A stretch of 64,000 nt of DNA, taken from positions 81,376,097 to 81,440,096 of the forward strand of contig CM037590.1 in the NCBI GenBank assembly GCA_021018995.1. Reading direction: 5' to 3'. Made by a program: the position numbers and the translations under genes. The notes below the pieces were generated by a model. The model saw only the letters and a list, made by a program, of their open reading frames with translations, made no database searches and was not told where the DNA came from. The DNA comes from Chloranthus sessilifolius. Taxonomy: Eukaryota > Streptophyta > Magnoliopsida > Chloranthales > Chloranthaceae. Below are positions 46,608-55,835 of the stretch, one piece after another; positions within the stretch are counted from its first letter, which is position 1; the number at the start of each line of letters is the position of its first letter.

Positions 46608-49197
46608 TGTTAAGACCGGAAAAGTACCACTTTTCACCCCTTAACTTAACCTTTGATTAGACCCGTAGCCACCTAATAAGTTCTTGTTAAGTGTTTTATG
46701 TAGGTAATAACCAGCAGTGAAATAAGGCCAGGAATCCTGCTAAGGAGCCTGTTTTGGCACCAGAAGTCCCTCAGAAGGATGAACTTTGAATCCAGACCTG
46801 AAATGAGCCTCGTGTAGTTGACCCAAGCTTTAGAGGATTTAGGAGAAATATGCCTCGCGCAGTCCAACTGAGCTTCCCAAGACTCTACAACAACTTCTCG
46901 CGCTGATGAATGACTGAAGAGCTTCAGAAGCATAAACTCACGCAACTCTCGCAAAGCTCAAGAGTAGAACACATCGCGTAGTCTCGCGCAGTTCAAAGCA
47001 GACCTCTCTCAACCTCGCGCAGTTCGTGCAGAATCGCTGAGGAGAGAGAGCTTCAGAAGATGCCTCGCGCAGCTATCGCGCGGTCGTCGCGGGATGCAAT
47101 TATCAGAAGAGAACTCCTCGCACAGTTCTCACGCCATTCAAGAAGAAAGCATCCTTGCGAAGGCAGAGCCATCCTCACGAAGATCAATTAAGACAAGGAA
47201 CCTCACGCAGTTCAGAACTCATTAAAGCCTCGCGAGGAACTCACGAAGTCCATTAAAGAGAAGTGCTCGCGAAGTTCTCGTGCTATTCAAATCTGTCCTC
47301 GCGAAGATCAACCCAGCGATCGCGCAGCTACCTCGCGACTACTTGAACTCCAACCCCGTGACATCTGAGGCTTTGATGTCTACTCAACCTCGCGACTGCC
47401 TGAAGAGCAAACCAAGGCAACCTCGTGACAGTTGAAGCTTCAAGATCAAATCATCCTAGCGAAGAGTAAGAGCTACCACGCGACAAGTCTGGGAAACAAT
47501 GGCTACCTAGCGAAGCTCTGAACTTCAACTTCCATCTCTTCAGCAAAGGACCTTCTGGGAATTTCCAGTGATTAGGGCATGCACTCCCATTCTCAAATCA
47601 CCATGCACGCACCCCAAGGCATCCAAGGATTACTATTCGGCCGTGTGGCATCATTAAAATTAGGGTTTCCTAACCCTAATGCGCCGCCACACCGCTGCTA
47701 TAAAAACCCATACTTAGCTTAGGTTTAGGGGACCTTTTTACCATCTTTTTACATCTTAGAATAGCTGAGAACACATCTCATTTCTTGGAGACTTGATCTG
47801 AGAACGTTTTTCTTTTCTTTTTGTAGCTGTAAGTAGTTTTCTTTTTCTTCTTTTTCTTTCTCTCCATAGTCCAGCACTTGCTGGCTATGCCTTTGTATGC
47901 ATTTTTGAACTAGTTTAATAGAAGTTTTGTAATAGGATTTTACATTATGGGATTTGTGTTTGAATGTGAGATGCTCTGTGCAAGGCTGCTGCCTTGTGAT
48001 CCTCCATTGCTTTGGTTGTGATTCAAAGCAATGGAGGACTGATTCTAATGGCCACTCAGATCCAAGTGACCTGTGTGTCTGGGCTATCATGGTCCTATAC
48101 AGCCTTAGCCCCACGACAGGACCCACTAGATCTGAAATCCCCATGGGAGCTTGAGCTGGTAGCCTTGTGACCATGGTGGTGGCAGTGATATTCTTGTTTT
48201 GTCTTGGGCTCCGTGAGGAGGATAGCCTCTGGGATAGTCTATGGCCATTCAAGCGGACAGGTTATAGCCTTAGGGTGATTCTAATCCACCGATCAAAGAT
48301 GGATCCTTCTTCTCTACACCTGAGCTTGTATTAGTCTGGTGGGAGATTGTACAGAGTTAGACTCCCCTATATTTGTATAGATCCGCTATCAGATGTTAGA
48401 TCTGATATGGTTATAGAGATTGTAGGCTTGTGACTGAACCATTGTGGCCTCACTCAAGCAATGGACAGCTAGATTGAAGGTTGTACTCAATCTCTTGCTG
48501 GTTCTATGTGTCTGGGCTATCATGGTCCTATACAGCCTTAGCCCCACACATAGAACTTTAGAGGTTGAGGTTCCCTATGGATTCTTGAGCTGGTAGACTG
48601 GATGAAATAGTGCCTACAATGATTATCTTGTTTTGACCCATCTTTGGATTGTGGTTCCCCTATGGGATAGTCTGTGACCATTTGAGTGGACAGGTTATAA
48701 CCTTATGGGATTGGATCATGGTATAGAGATGGGTCGAATCCTTTCTCCTTAGTGGTGATAACGTAGCCATTGGACAGGATTTTTATAACATCAGATCTAA
48801 ATCTGAGTTACAAAACTCCTCTGATCTAGGCTCAATAACATACTTCTCACCCTTTTATATTTATTTTCCACACTCCATCCATCCTCTCAACCCTTTCTGT
48901 AGTTTAGACATTAGGCTACCTTAGGATTTGTAAACTATGTGACCTTAAACTCCCTTCCCTTAGGGACTACCAGATCTATAGTCAGATCTGGAGGGACTAC
49001 TAGAGATGGCTCCCTTGGAGTTGTAGATCATCTTTCCCTGTGGGACAAACTCTTACTTATCAAAACTTGCCACAATGGACCCTGTATCTTGCAGGTCTAG
49101 GCCTTCTCAGTTGTGCTGATTTCATCCCCTATTTTATTTTGATTTTAAATTTCTTTTACCACAAACAAATAAAGAAAGCATAGCTGGGGAAGCAACA
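46608..49197 (+). repeat. Element E 3' LTR
   Basis: 2590 bp, TGTTAAGACC to GAAGCAACA, a direct repeat of 35291-37877. Differences are scattered and are concentrated at CG sites of the motif array. Confidence 0.95.
46800..47520 (+). repeat. CTCGCG motif array, element E 3' LTR
   Basis: The same array as at 35500-36190 but with more intact TCGCG copies, for example GCCTCGCGCAGTCC near 46852, ACATCGCGTAGTCTCGCGC near 46972 and CCTCGCGAAGATC near 47298. It gives the better picture of the ancestral motif. Confidence 0.82.
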
Positions 49198-49202
49198 GTT
49201 AC
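49198..49202. repeat. Target site duplication of element E, right copy (GTTAC)
   Basis: Partner of 35286-35290. Confidence 0.95.
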
Positions 49203-49681
49203 CCTTCACACTTTGGGCCTATAGAACGTCTATCCGTACTGCTATAGGGGCAACATCATTCTCCCTTGTGTATGGAACCGAGGTTGTGCTACCCGTCGAG
49301 GTCGAGGTACCGTCACTCCGTATCCTTCTAGAATCCCATCTACCTAAAGCTGAGAAGGAAAGATCCCATTTTGAGCAACTAAATTCGATTGACGAGAAGA
49401 GGCTCCTGGCTTTGTGTCACACCCAGGTCTATCAGAGAGGAATTGCACGTGCTTACAATAAGCGTGTCCGCAGTCGAGATCTGAAGGTGGGTGACACGGT
49501 GCTGAAGATGATCTTCCCTTCTCTCCATGCCGATCCAAGAGAGAAGTTTAAGCCGAATTGGGAAGGGCCCTATGTCGTTCGAGAAGTGTTGCCGGGATAC
49601 GCCGTTCGCCTTTCCACCATGGACGGAGACCACTTTCCTGAGCCCATCAACGCTGGATACCTCCGTAGGTTCTACTCATAG
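49203..49681 (+). pseudogene. pol: Element C pol, 3' part: integrase C-terminus
   Basis: This continues the integrase interrupted at 35290. It encodes FTLWAYRTSIRTAIGATSFS, then VYGTEVVLPVEVEVPS, then the C-terminal domain with KFKPNWEGPYVVREVLPGYA, ending RFYS and TAG at 49679-49681. This fragment is fully open, unlike most of C. The matching end in element A is at 2496. It was made non-functional by the insertion of E. Confidence 0.92.
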
Positions 49682-51075
49682 GTCTTGCGACAAGGTAAGT
49701 ATTGATAAAGGTAGATGCGTGACCGCTTAAGGACCCCATGGAAGAGGCCATCATTTCAAAGATAAGTAGCCCAAACCAAAAAAAAGAGAGAAAGACGAAG
49801 TATTTCCTGAATACCTTTACCCTTTTTACTACACAAGTCGGGCCAACAACCATTTCTTTCATATACCCCTCCCAAAGACATCCCAAGAAGAAAAGAAAAG
49901 GAGGAAAGAAAGAAAGAGAAGAGAAAATTCAAAAAAAAAAATAACACAAAAAAGAGAGCAAAACCCCATAAAGGGGAGGGATCAAGAATAAAAAAGAAAC
50001 AACTAGGGCACGCACCATAAAAAGCCCTTGGAAAAGAAAAGGAATCACCAAATCTGAAATTCACTCAAAGCTTAGATCCAAATTCTCAGAAAAATCCAAC
50101 CTGTTTGAACCCCGGCCACATTACAACCCGGAAGAAAGCCCTCTTTAAGGTTCACAAGCGGTCACAACATCTCTTGCATCAACACAAACTGAGTTAATGG
50201 ACCACACAGAACTTCATCTAGCCGGCTATGATGGAATCGATGTCCATGCCATGGCTTTTTGATTCTTGAAAAAGAAAAAAAAAAGAAAAAAAAAAAGAAG
50301 AAAAAATTAATTTGAGTTCAAAGCAAGATGGACGTGGTGAAAACCCGCAAGGGCTCCACGGGTAAAAACAACAAACTCACGCGGACCAGGTGAAAACCTG
50401 AAAGGGCACCTGGGGTAAGAGTGCGAGCCCATGGACAAAGTGAAAACCCGAAAGGGCGCTACGGGTAAAAACAGGGAGGACAGGCATAGCGAAAACCCGT
50501 CTTGGGCGCTGTGAGCAAACAATGTCAAGAAAAGAGAGATTAGGAGAGGATCTGTTCTGGCCCGCCTATTTCAGTTTGGACCCCTTGAGCCTCTTCTCCC
50601 CTTTGTCGGGTCGCTCATGTTAAAAATTGGATCGGATCTCGATCAAGTATGTCGTCTATACCGCGGCGTCTAACGCATGACCCAAGTGAAAGACAAAAGA
50701 CTAAATCAATCCCAGGGAAGTTGACCTTCCCATGTTTAAAGAAAAAACCTGTGCCTCATAAACAGGGTTCGACCATGCTCAAAAAAGGACCCACCATGTG
50801 ACCTCAACATCACAAAAAGAAGAGGGAGTGGGGAAGAAAATTTCCATAAAAAGCTTCACACTGTGCGAGAGAAAATTTCAAAAAAATAATAGATTTTCCT
50901 TTTCCATAAAAAGCCTCACACTATGGAGGAGAAAATTTCAAAAAAAGGATGATAGATTTTCCTTTTCCACGAAAAGCCTTACGTTGAGAAACGTATGAAA
51001 GAAAAAGTCGAAACACAAAAAAATATATGTATGTATAGATTTCATTTCATTTCTTACAGTATTATGTGTGGAGTG
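49682..51075 (+). other. Element C 3' region after integrase
   Basis: No gene on the plus strand. It contains the four-unit 50-bp array at 50334-50520, then three spaced copies of a TTTCCATAAAAAGC-T/C-TCACACT block (50840-50985), each followed by GAGAAAATTTCAAAAAA or a similar run. It then turns A/T-rich before the 3' end of the antisense ORF. Confidence 0.75.
50334..50520. repeat. About 50-bp tandem repeat, four units, element C 3' region
   Basis: Units carry GTGAAAACCCGAAAGGGCGC and an ACGGGTAAAAACA-type block. The first part is a short hairpin-like sequence. The array is inverted relative to the copy in A (1733-1885), as expected from the opposite orientation of the elements. Confidence 0.85.
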
Positions 51076-52766
51076 TCACGTCCCAAAAAGATAATGACAT
51101 GACACACTTTCTATTTTTCTGCCTTCTTTACAAGTAAAAACCAAAAAAAATATATAACAAAAATAATAAAAAAAGAAAATAGTCCAAAAGGAGATTTCTG
51201 TTAAGGGCATCAGCCCCCCTCTGTATATATGATCTATGGTATGTGCAGGAACAGGTCTGGGGCATGAACCACACTTCAAAGCACTAATCTCTGTAAGAAG
51301 ATAGTCCTCACGGGCATTTCGATCGGCCAACCACCTACCATGAAAACTCTTCTGCCGCCTCCGCGAAGCGTCAGCTGCACTGTGAGACTCAGTCAAAAGC
51401 CCAGCCAACAGATGAACCTTGCTCTCGGCAGTAGCAGCTCTCACCTCTGCCATCTAGGCTCTGGCCCTCTCCTTCCCCAAAGCCTCAGTCAAAGCTAGCT
51501 TCTCTGTAAAAAGAGACTCAATTCTAGTTCGGAGCACCATTTCCTTGTATGGCCAGGGCCTCGTCTCTATTGCATCTACCGAAATCGGGTTAGGGGCAGG
51601 TAAGTTCTCAGATGCCAGCCAAACCTCGTAATCAGAAGAGAGGGCAACCCCCTGAACCAAGCTACACATGTGCACCGATTGGCGGGTCTCCCAGAGTGCT
51701 GCTATGCGATCTAGGTCACTAAGAGAACCCCAAGAGAATATCAGGGAACACAAGGGCGGCCTCACAATGCACGACACGTGTTGGGTATATCTGAATTGAC
51801 GAAGCACCCGAGATGGGAAATAGTAGGTACTACCAGTCAGCCTTACAAGCGTGATACTCTCACAATCTCGAGAGCGGACAATTGAAAAGGTATCGTCCAA
51901 CCAGGGAAGCTACTAGATCAGCTCTGCATCAGATAGCCATAGGCTCAGTTCTTCAATGCTCCCATGGGGCTGCCTCGGGCAGTGTGTCAGAAAGTCCCGA
52001 GCCACATCCCCTCTTACCAAGCAGAACCTCGATACAGGCCCCATGATGGCCAAATGCTCTCCTAGCCAAATTTGAATGAGAAGTGGACTCCCGCGAAGAA
52101 TCCCAACCCGGCCCGAGGCCGAGGCATCCAGGCCCCGATACATCTCAGCCAAGACTAGGTGCACCAATGAGCGACCTCCCTCCAATTCGGTCAAAACATC
52201 ACATAGCCCAAGGGAAAATGACTCACCCCCAGTAAAGAAGAGAACTTCTGATAGCAAATAAAGGGCAAAGGCCTTCACATTGGAAGGATCTCGGACAGGC
52301 AACTTTCGAAGACTCGAGTCACCAAAAAGTTCTCTCAGGAATTTCACCGAGCACCTAATGGGCCGGCTAGCGAAGTCCTTCTCATACCCACCCTTTTCCA
52401 AACCAAGAACCGCGTAGACCGCCTTTGCATACCCCGGTTTGGGCACCACTTTGGCAAGCCCCCGATGCATCCTCAAGCCAGTGATAGAGGCTAGCTCCTC
52501 TAAGGTTGGGTGAGCTCCCTGGACCCGAATCTGAAGACATGAGCCCTATGGTCCCATGACGCTAAAGCCGCCTTCAGGAGGTCAGGCAACAAAGGAACAG
52601 CAAGGAGAGAGGAAAGACGGGTTAACCCGAGGCGATCCAGAGCAGCGAGCTCGCCCTCAGCCAAGCTAGCGCACCACTTTTGCAAATAACTGGGCCCCAA
52701 GTCCAAACAGGGAAGTACACTAACCCCATCCCCCGTATGAGAATTTGGACTGGGAAGCGGGTCCAT
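51076..52766 (-). pseudogene. Antisense plant-mobile-domain-like ORF in the 3' region of element C
   Basis: On the strand opposite to gag-pol there is a coding frame from ATG 52766 (MDPLPSPNSHTGDGVSVLP) for about 560 codons. The motifs SYLQKWCASLAEGELAALDR, HVFRFGSRELT followed after a one-base shift near 52495 by LEELASITGLRMHRG, and IQIWLGEHL resemble the plant mobile domain family, found in host proteins of the MAIN/MAIL type and in transposable elements. The C-terminal part (51450-51250) looks helical, with Ala/Glu/Ser-rich repeats. Two adjacent stops TAG-TAG at 51913-51918 and one at 51454 are easily explained as former CAG codons. Extra ORFs in sense or antisense orientation are known for Tat-lineage elements. 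A TATA-like TTTATATAGG lies only 20 bases before the ATG. The palindrome cluster lies 190-350 bp upstream. Confidence 0.68.
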
Positions 52767-52952
52767 AGATGTACAAAGATGTCCTATATAAAGCTTAGTT
52801 AATGTAGGGCGATGAACTGCTTATCAAAGAAAAAGGAAAAAAAAAAGGAAAAGAAAGAAAAGGAGGGGCAAAGAGGGAAAGCCCGAGTGAACAGTGAGGC
52901 AAAGAGGGCCGGGCACGGGTTAAAAGGAACTTGTCGAGCATCAGTTATATGG

Positions 52953-53117
52953 GGCCTATATAATATATACGCCAAGCTAAAATTCTAAATTTATTTGCCA
53001 GGCGTATATATTATATACGCTAGTACAACGTGGCAATTTTTTTTGCCAGGCGTATGTATTATATACGCCAGGGCAAATTTTCAAAATTTTTGCCTGGTGT
53101 ATATAATATATAAGCCC
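52953..53117. repeat. Palindrome cluster upstream of the antisense ORF (four copies)
   Basis: Variants of the GGCGTATATA palindrome at 52953-52973, 53001-53021, 53049-53069 and 53096-53117, spaced 48 bases. The motif is the same as in the LTR and leader of C and D. Confidence 0.85.
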
Positions 53118-53511
53118 AGTTAAAAGGGCAGGGAAGTGTAGCCCCCCCTCGCGTCATCCCATTCTTTTTACTTCACAAGAGAGGAGCGGACTTCGCTTAG
53201 CCTGCTTTTTTATCTCGGGGCAGCCCATAGGCAGGCATGCTCACGGATGACGTGGCACCCATGGGACATCTACGGGTGGTCACACGCGAGGTTCCCCCCA
53301 TCATTGGAAGGGGCTCTGGCCTGCTTCGTGCAAGAAAACAAAAAACAAAAAAACATCATCATAGAGGTAGAGAAATAAATAAACGGAGCATTCATATAAA
53401 CCTTAAAAGTTGTGAGACCATCCAAAAAAAAATCAAAAGAAAATTATTACATATTCCCCAAATATTCCAAAATCTAAACTGTTTTATTGTTTTAAACTTT
53501 CAGAAAAAAAA

Positions 53512-54148
53512 CTAGTCCTGGGCAGCCCCCTTGGACTTCTTCCGGCGACAGGTCGCGCTTTGAAAAGTATGGGTCTCCCCCACCCGAGTCCACACCTGAG
53601 AGATGCGGCCAAGCAGAGAGCGCGACTCCTTTTCACGAGCATGCTGCAAAAGCACACGAAGGGCCATCAGTTGGGGAGACAAGCAGAAAGTAAATATGAG
53701 TTAAGGAAACAAGCAGAAAGTAAATACGGTCAACATTCACTCACCACCTCGACCTCCCTAAGACCGGCAATGTTATGGTAATATTCGGCCTGGTTTACGG
53801 CTGACTCATAATCCTGCAGTAAAAAGATAAAGAGAGAGGTATCAGTCTCACAGGCCATCAGGTATAATCCAAGAAAATAGAAGGGCAAGGTAACAAGGGG
53901 GGGATTATCCCAGGGATCAGCTCAGGGGGTGGAATCCGGATAGCTTCAGCAAATATGAGTGCCTTCTCAGCCACATCGGCACACATACGTGACAGAAAGG
54001 TATCATCCAAGTGCTTAAAGGTCCCCTGGACCTCAGTTGGTGAGCTGTCGGAAGCACCAGCACCAGAAGGGTCGGAAGGTCCCGCACTAGTAGCCTCACC
54101 AGGAACAGCTGCCTCATCCCCCTCATCTGAATCATCATCCAGCCCAAA
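53512..54148 (-). pseudogene. Last exons of a second antisense spliced gene
   Basis: On the minus strand three coding blocks are bounded by splice signals. The first starts at 54148 after a TTTCTCTCTATAG acceptor and runs to about 53895 (FGLDDDSDEGDEAAVPGEA, acidic). The second is 53813-53745, after ACTGCAG and ending at GTG before GTGAGT (DYESAVNQAEYYHNIAGLRE). The third is 53643-53512, after TTTTGCAG (HAREKESRSLLGRISQVW, ending KSKGAAQD and TAG). Blocks two and three join in frame. The donor of the first is unclear: the one at 53894 gives the wrong phase. I do not recognise the protein; the tail looks helical and basic. Its upstream exons are cut off by the LTR at 54207. It may be part of element C or of an older gene. 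Confidence 0.55.
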
Positions 54149-54611
54149 CTATAGAGAGAAACAGTCTTTGTTCAAAATCAGGGCAATTAAGGTAACCATA
54201 TGGAAGTGTAGACACCCAAATTCGGCCCAAGGCCCGATCAGTCTGTACTTCGAGAGAGATGTACCCCTGTGCTTCCGATGGCACCCCAGAACCCTTAGGA
54301 ATCACCTTGAACCCTTAGGGATCTACCTAAACCTTTAGGAATCACCCTAAACCTGTTAGAACCATTCCCCAACCCTTAGAGATCACCTCTAAACCCTAGA
54401 ATCCCTTCCCAGACCCAACTTGAACCCTTCTGAGCAGTTGATGGGATGAGAGCCACAACATTTCTCACAGACCAGTACCATAGATGTGCTATATACCATT
54501 GGAAAGAGGACTTCTCCAGCTTTCCAACAAGCCAAAGATTACCCAATTTGGAGCTACGGTTCAAAAGTTATGGCCATTTTAAGTTTCACATAAAATCATG
54601 AATTTTACTCA

Positions 54612-54828
54612 GGCGTAGATATTACATACGCCCAGCCATTTTTACCCCAGATTACTGAGGCGTATATATTATATATGCCTGCCTATTTTGGGGAAAATTT
54701 GGCCGGGTGTATATAATATATACACCCAGTATAGGTTCGGACCCACCACCGGTTTCATCTTCTCAAAACTCCCCTGATTTTGGTGAAAATTACTGTTCCT
54801 AAACTGGGCGTATATGATATATACGCCC
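54612..54828. repeat. Palindrome cluster in U3 of element D LTR (four copies)
   Basis: Copies at 54612-54632, 54659-54679, 54705-54727 and 54806-54828. The last two keep longer perfect arms. One arm change is matched by its partner arm (GGGTGTATATA with TATATACACCC), a compensatory pair. Confidence 0.85.
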
Positions 54829-55105
54829 AGCTTTGCTACAGTAACTGTCATCAGTAGCTCGAATTTCCTCCATCTAGTTTGACCCTTTGACCATCCCCTA
54901 GGTTGAGGTGGGTGTCTTGAGATTGGTTGCACCCCCTTTGAGCTTATTGGCAACCCTTAAGTCACCCATGGTCTCACCCCATCATCCGTCATTGAAACCA
55001 GTTTCCCAAAACCCTAGGACCTTGAAAACCCAAAAACCTTAGATGGGAGATTACCTAATTGCTAAACCAATTAGCTCTTAAGTAAGCCCCTAACCCATCC
55101 CTTCT

Positions 55106-55115
55106 CTATAAATAG
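55106..55115 (+). promoter_or_regulatory. TATA box, element D 5' LTR
   Basis: CTATAAATAG in the same CTTCT/AGAGG setting as in C. Confidence 0.8.
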
Positions 55116-55817
55116 AGAGGCCCCCATCTTCCTTAAGGGTTGAATTTTTGTTGAAGGATTAGAGAAGTGCTTAAGAGAGAACCCTAGTGAGAGAAAATGC
55201 CAATATTTTCCAGAATTCCAGCATACATACTTCACCTATTTCAACCCATTTCCACAATTAGATCATTCCCTTTTGCTAAAGTCTAGCCTCTAGCTTCACT
55301 CTACACCCCTTACTTTATTGAATCCTAGCATTAGAATCCATTTTCACACCATTTAAGCCATCGGGAGCACGCCAAAGCTAAGATCTTCCACAGTGCAACA
55401 AGGGCCCGTGAGCTCCGGCTCACCCCGCTCTTCTTCTACCTTCTTGGTGTCTCCTCCGTCCAAGGATTCAAGCCGTTACGCCGCCGAAATTTCAGTTTGG
55501 CTCAAAGCTTGATAGGACCGTATTGCCTTCGGGCAAGGGAAAACTCCGCCCTTTTTATTTTTATTTTTGGCCATAGATAGAGACCGCTACGTGCGGGTTG
55601 ATCGGGTGCCTAAACCCTTCCCGATCGATAACCGAAGCCCCTACCCTAGAGCCTTTGGTAAAGACCGGTAAATCAGAGTCATATTTAGCACTTCGGTGCT
55701 CAAAATACCGATTTGAAGGTTTCCTGGGTCACCAAAAGCTCCGGGTGGCGACTCTACATTTTATTCGAGGCGAGTGCATCGCCGCGACGGGTTCGAGAGG
55801 ATCCACGGTCGCACAGA

Positions 55818-55835
55818 TGGCGACTCCGCTGGGGA
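55818..55835 (+). promoter_or_regulatory. Primer binding site, tRNA-Arg type, element D
   Basis: TGGCGACTCCGCTGGGGA, two bases after the LTR; one base different from C. Confidence 0.88.

Larger units (their letters stand above)
35291..49197 (+). mobile_element. Element E: Athila-like retrotransposon
   Basis: A 13.9-kb element with two 2.59-kb LTRs, a 5-bp duplication, a tRNA-Asp-type primer site and a polypurine tract. It has full-length gag, protease, RT, RNase H and integrase, all recognisable but interrupted by stops and frameshifts. Instead of a full ORF3 it has a 58-codon ORF at 44503. It belongs to a different Athila family from B: the LTRs match only at their ends, while gag-pol is clearly related. 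Confidence 0.95.
23682..54206 (+). mobile_element. Element C: Tat/Ogre-like retrotransposon carrying nested element E
   Basis: This plus-strand Tat element begins with its 5' LTR at 23682. The bases just before (GATCA) would be the target duplication, but the other copy is not in the window. Order: LTR, tRNA-Arg-type primer site, leader, gag, protease, G-patch, probable intron, RT, RNase H, archaeal-type RNase H, integrase (split by E at 35291-49197), 3' region and antisense ORFs. No polypurine tract or 3' LTR of its own is evident before 54207, where the LTR of D starts inside an apparent intron of an antisense gene. C therefore probably continues beyond D. The right boundary given here is the interruption, not the true end. 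Confidence 0.8.
54207..55815 (+). repeat. Element D 5' LTR
   Basis: TGTAGACACCCAAATTCGG to GTCGCACA, 1609 bp, homologous to 23682-25299. The TATA box is at 55106-55115. It contains four palindrome copies. Confidence 0.92.

Noticed and set aside
54207-55815. LTR shared by C (3') and D (5') in an unequal-recombination tandem
   Set aside because: No polypurine tract precedes the LTR, and an antisense intron runs up to its edge. C's 5' LTR also differs from it at the very start and throughout. Kept only as a less likely alternative.
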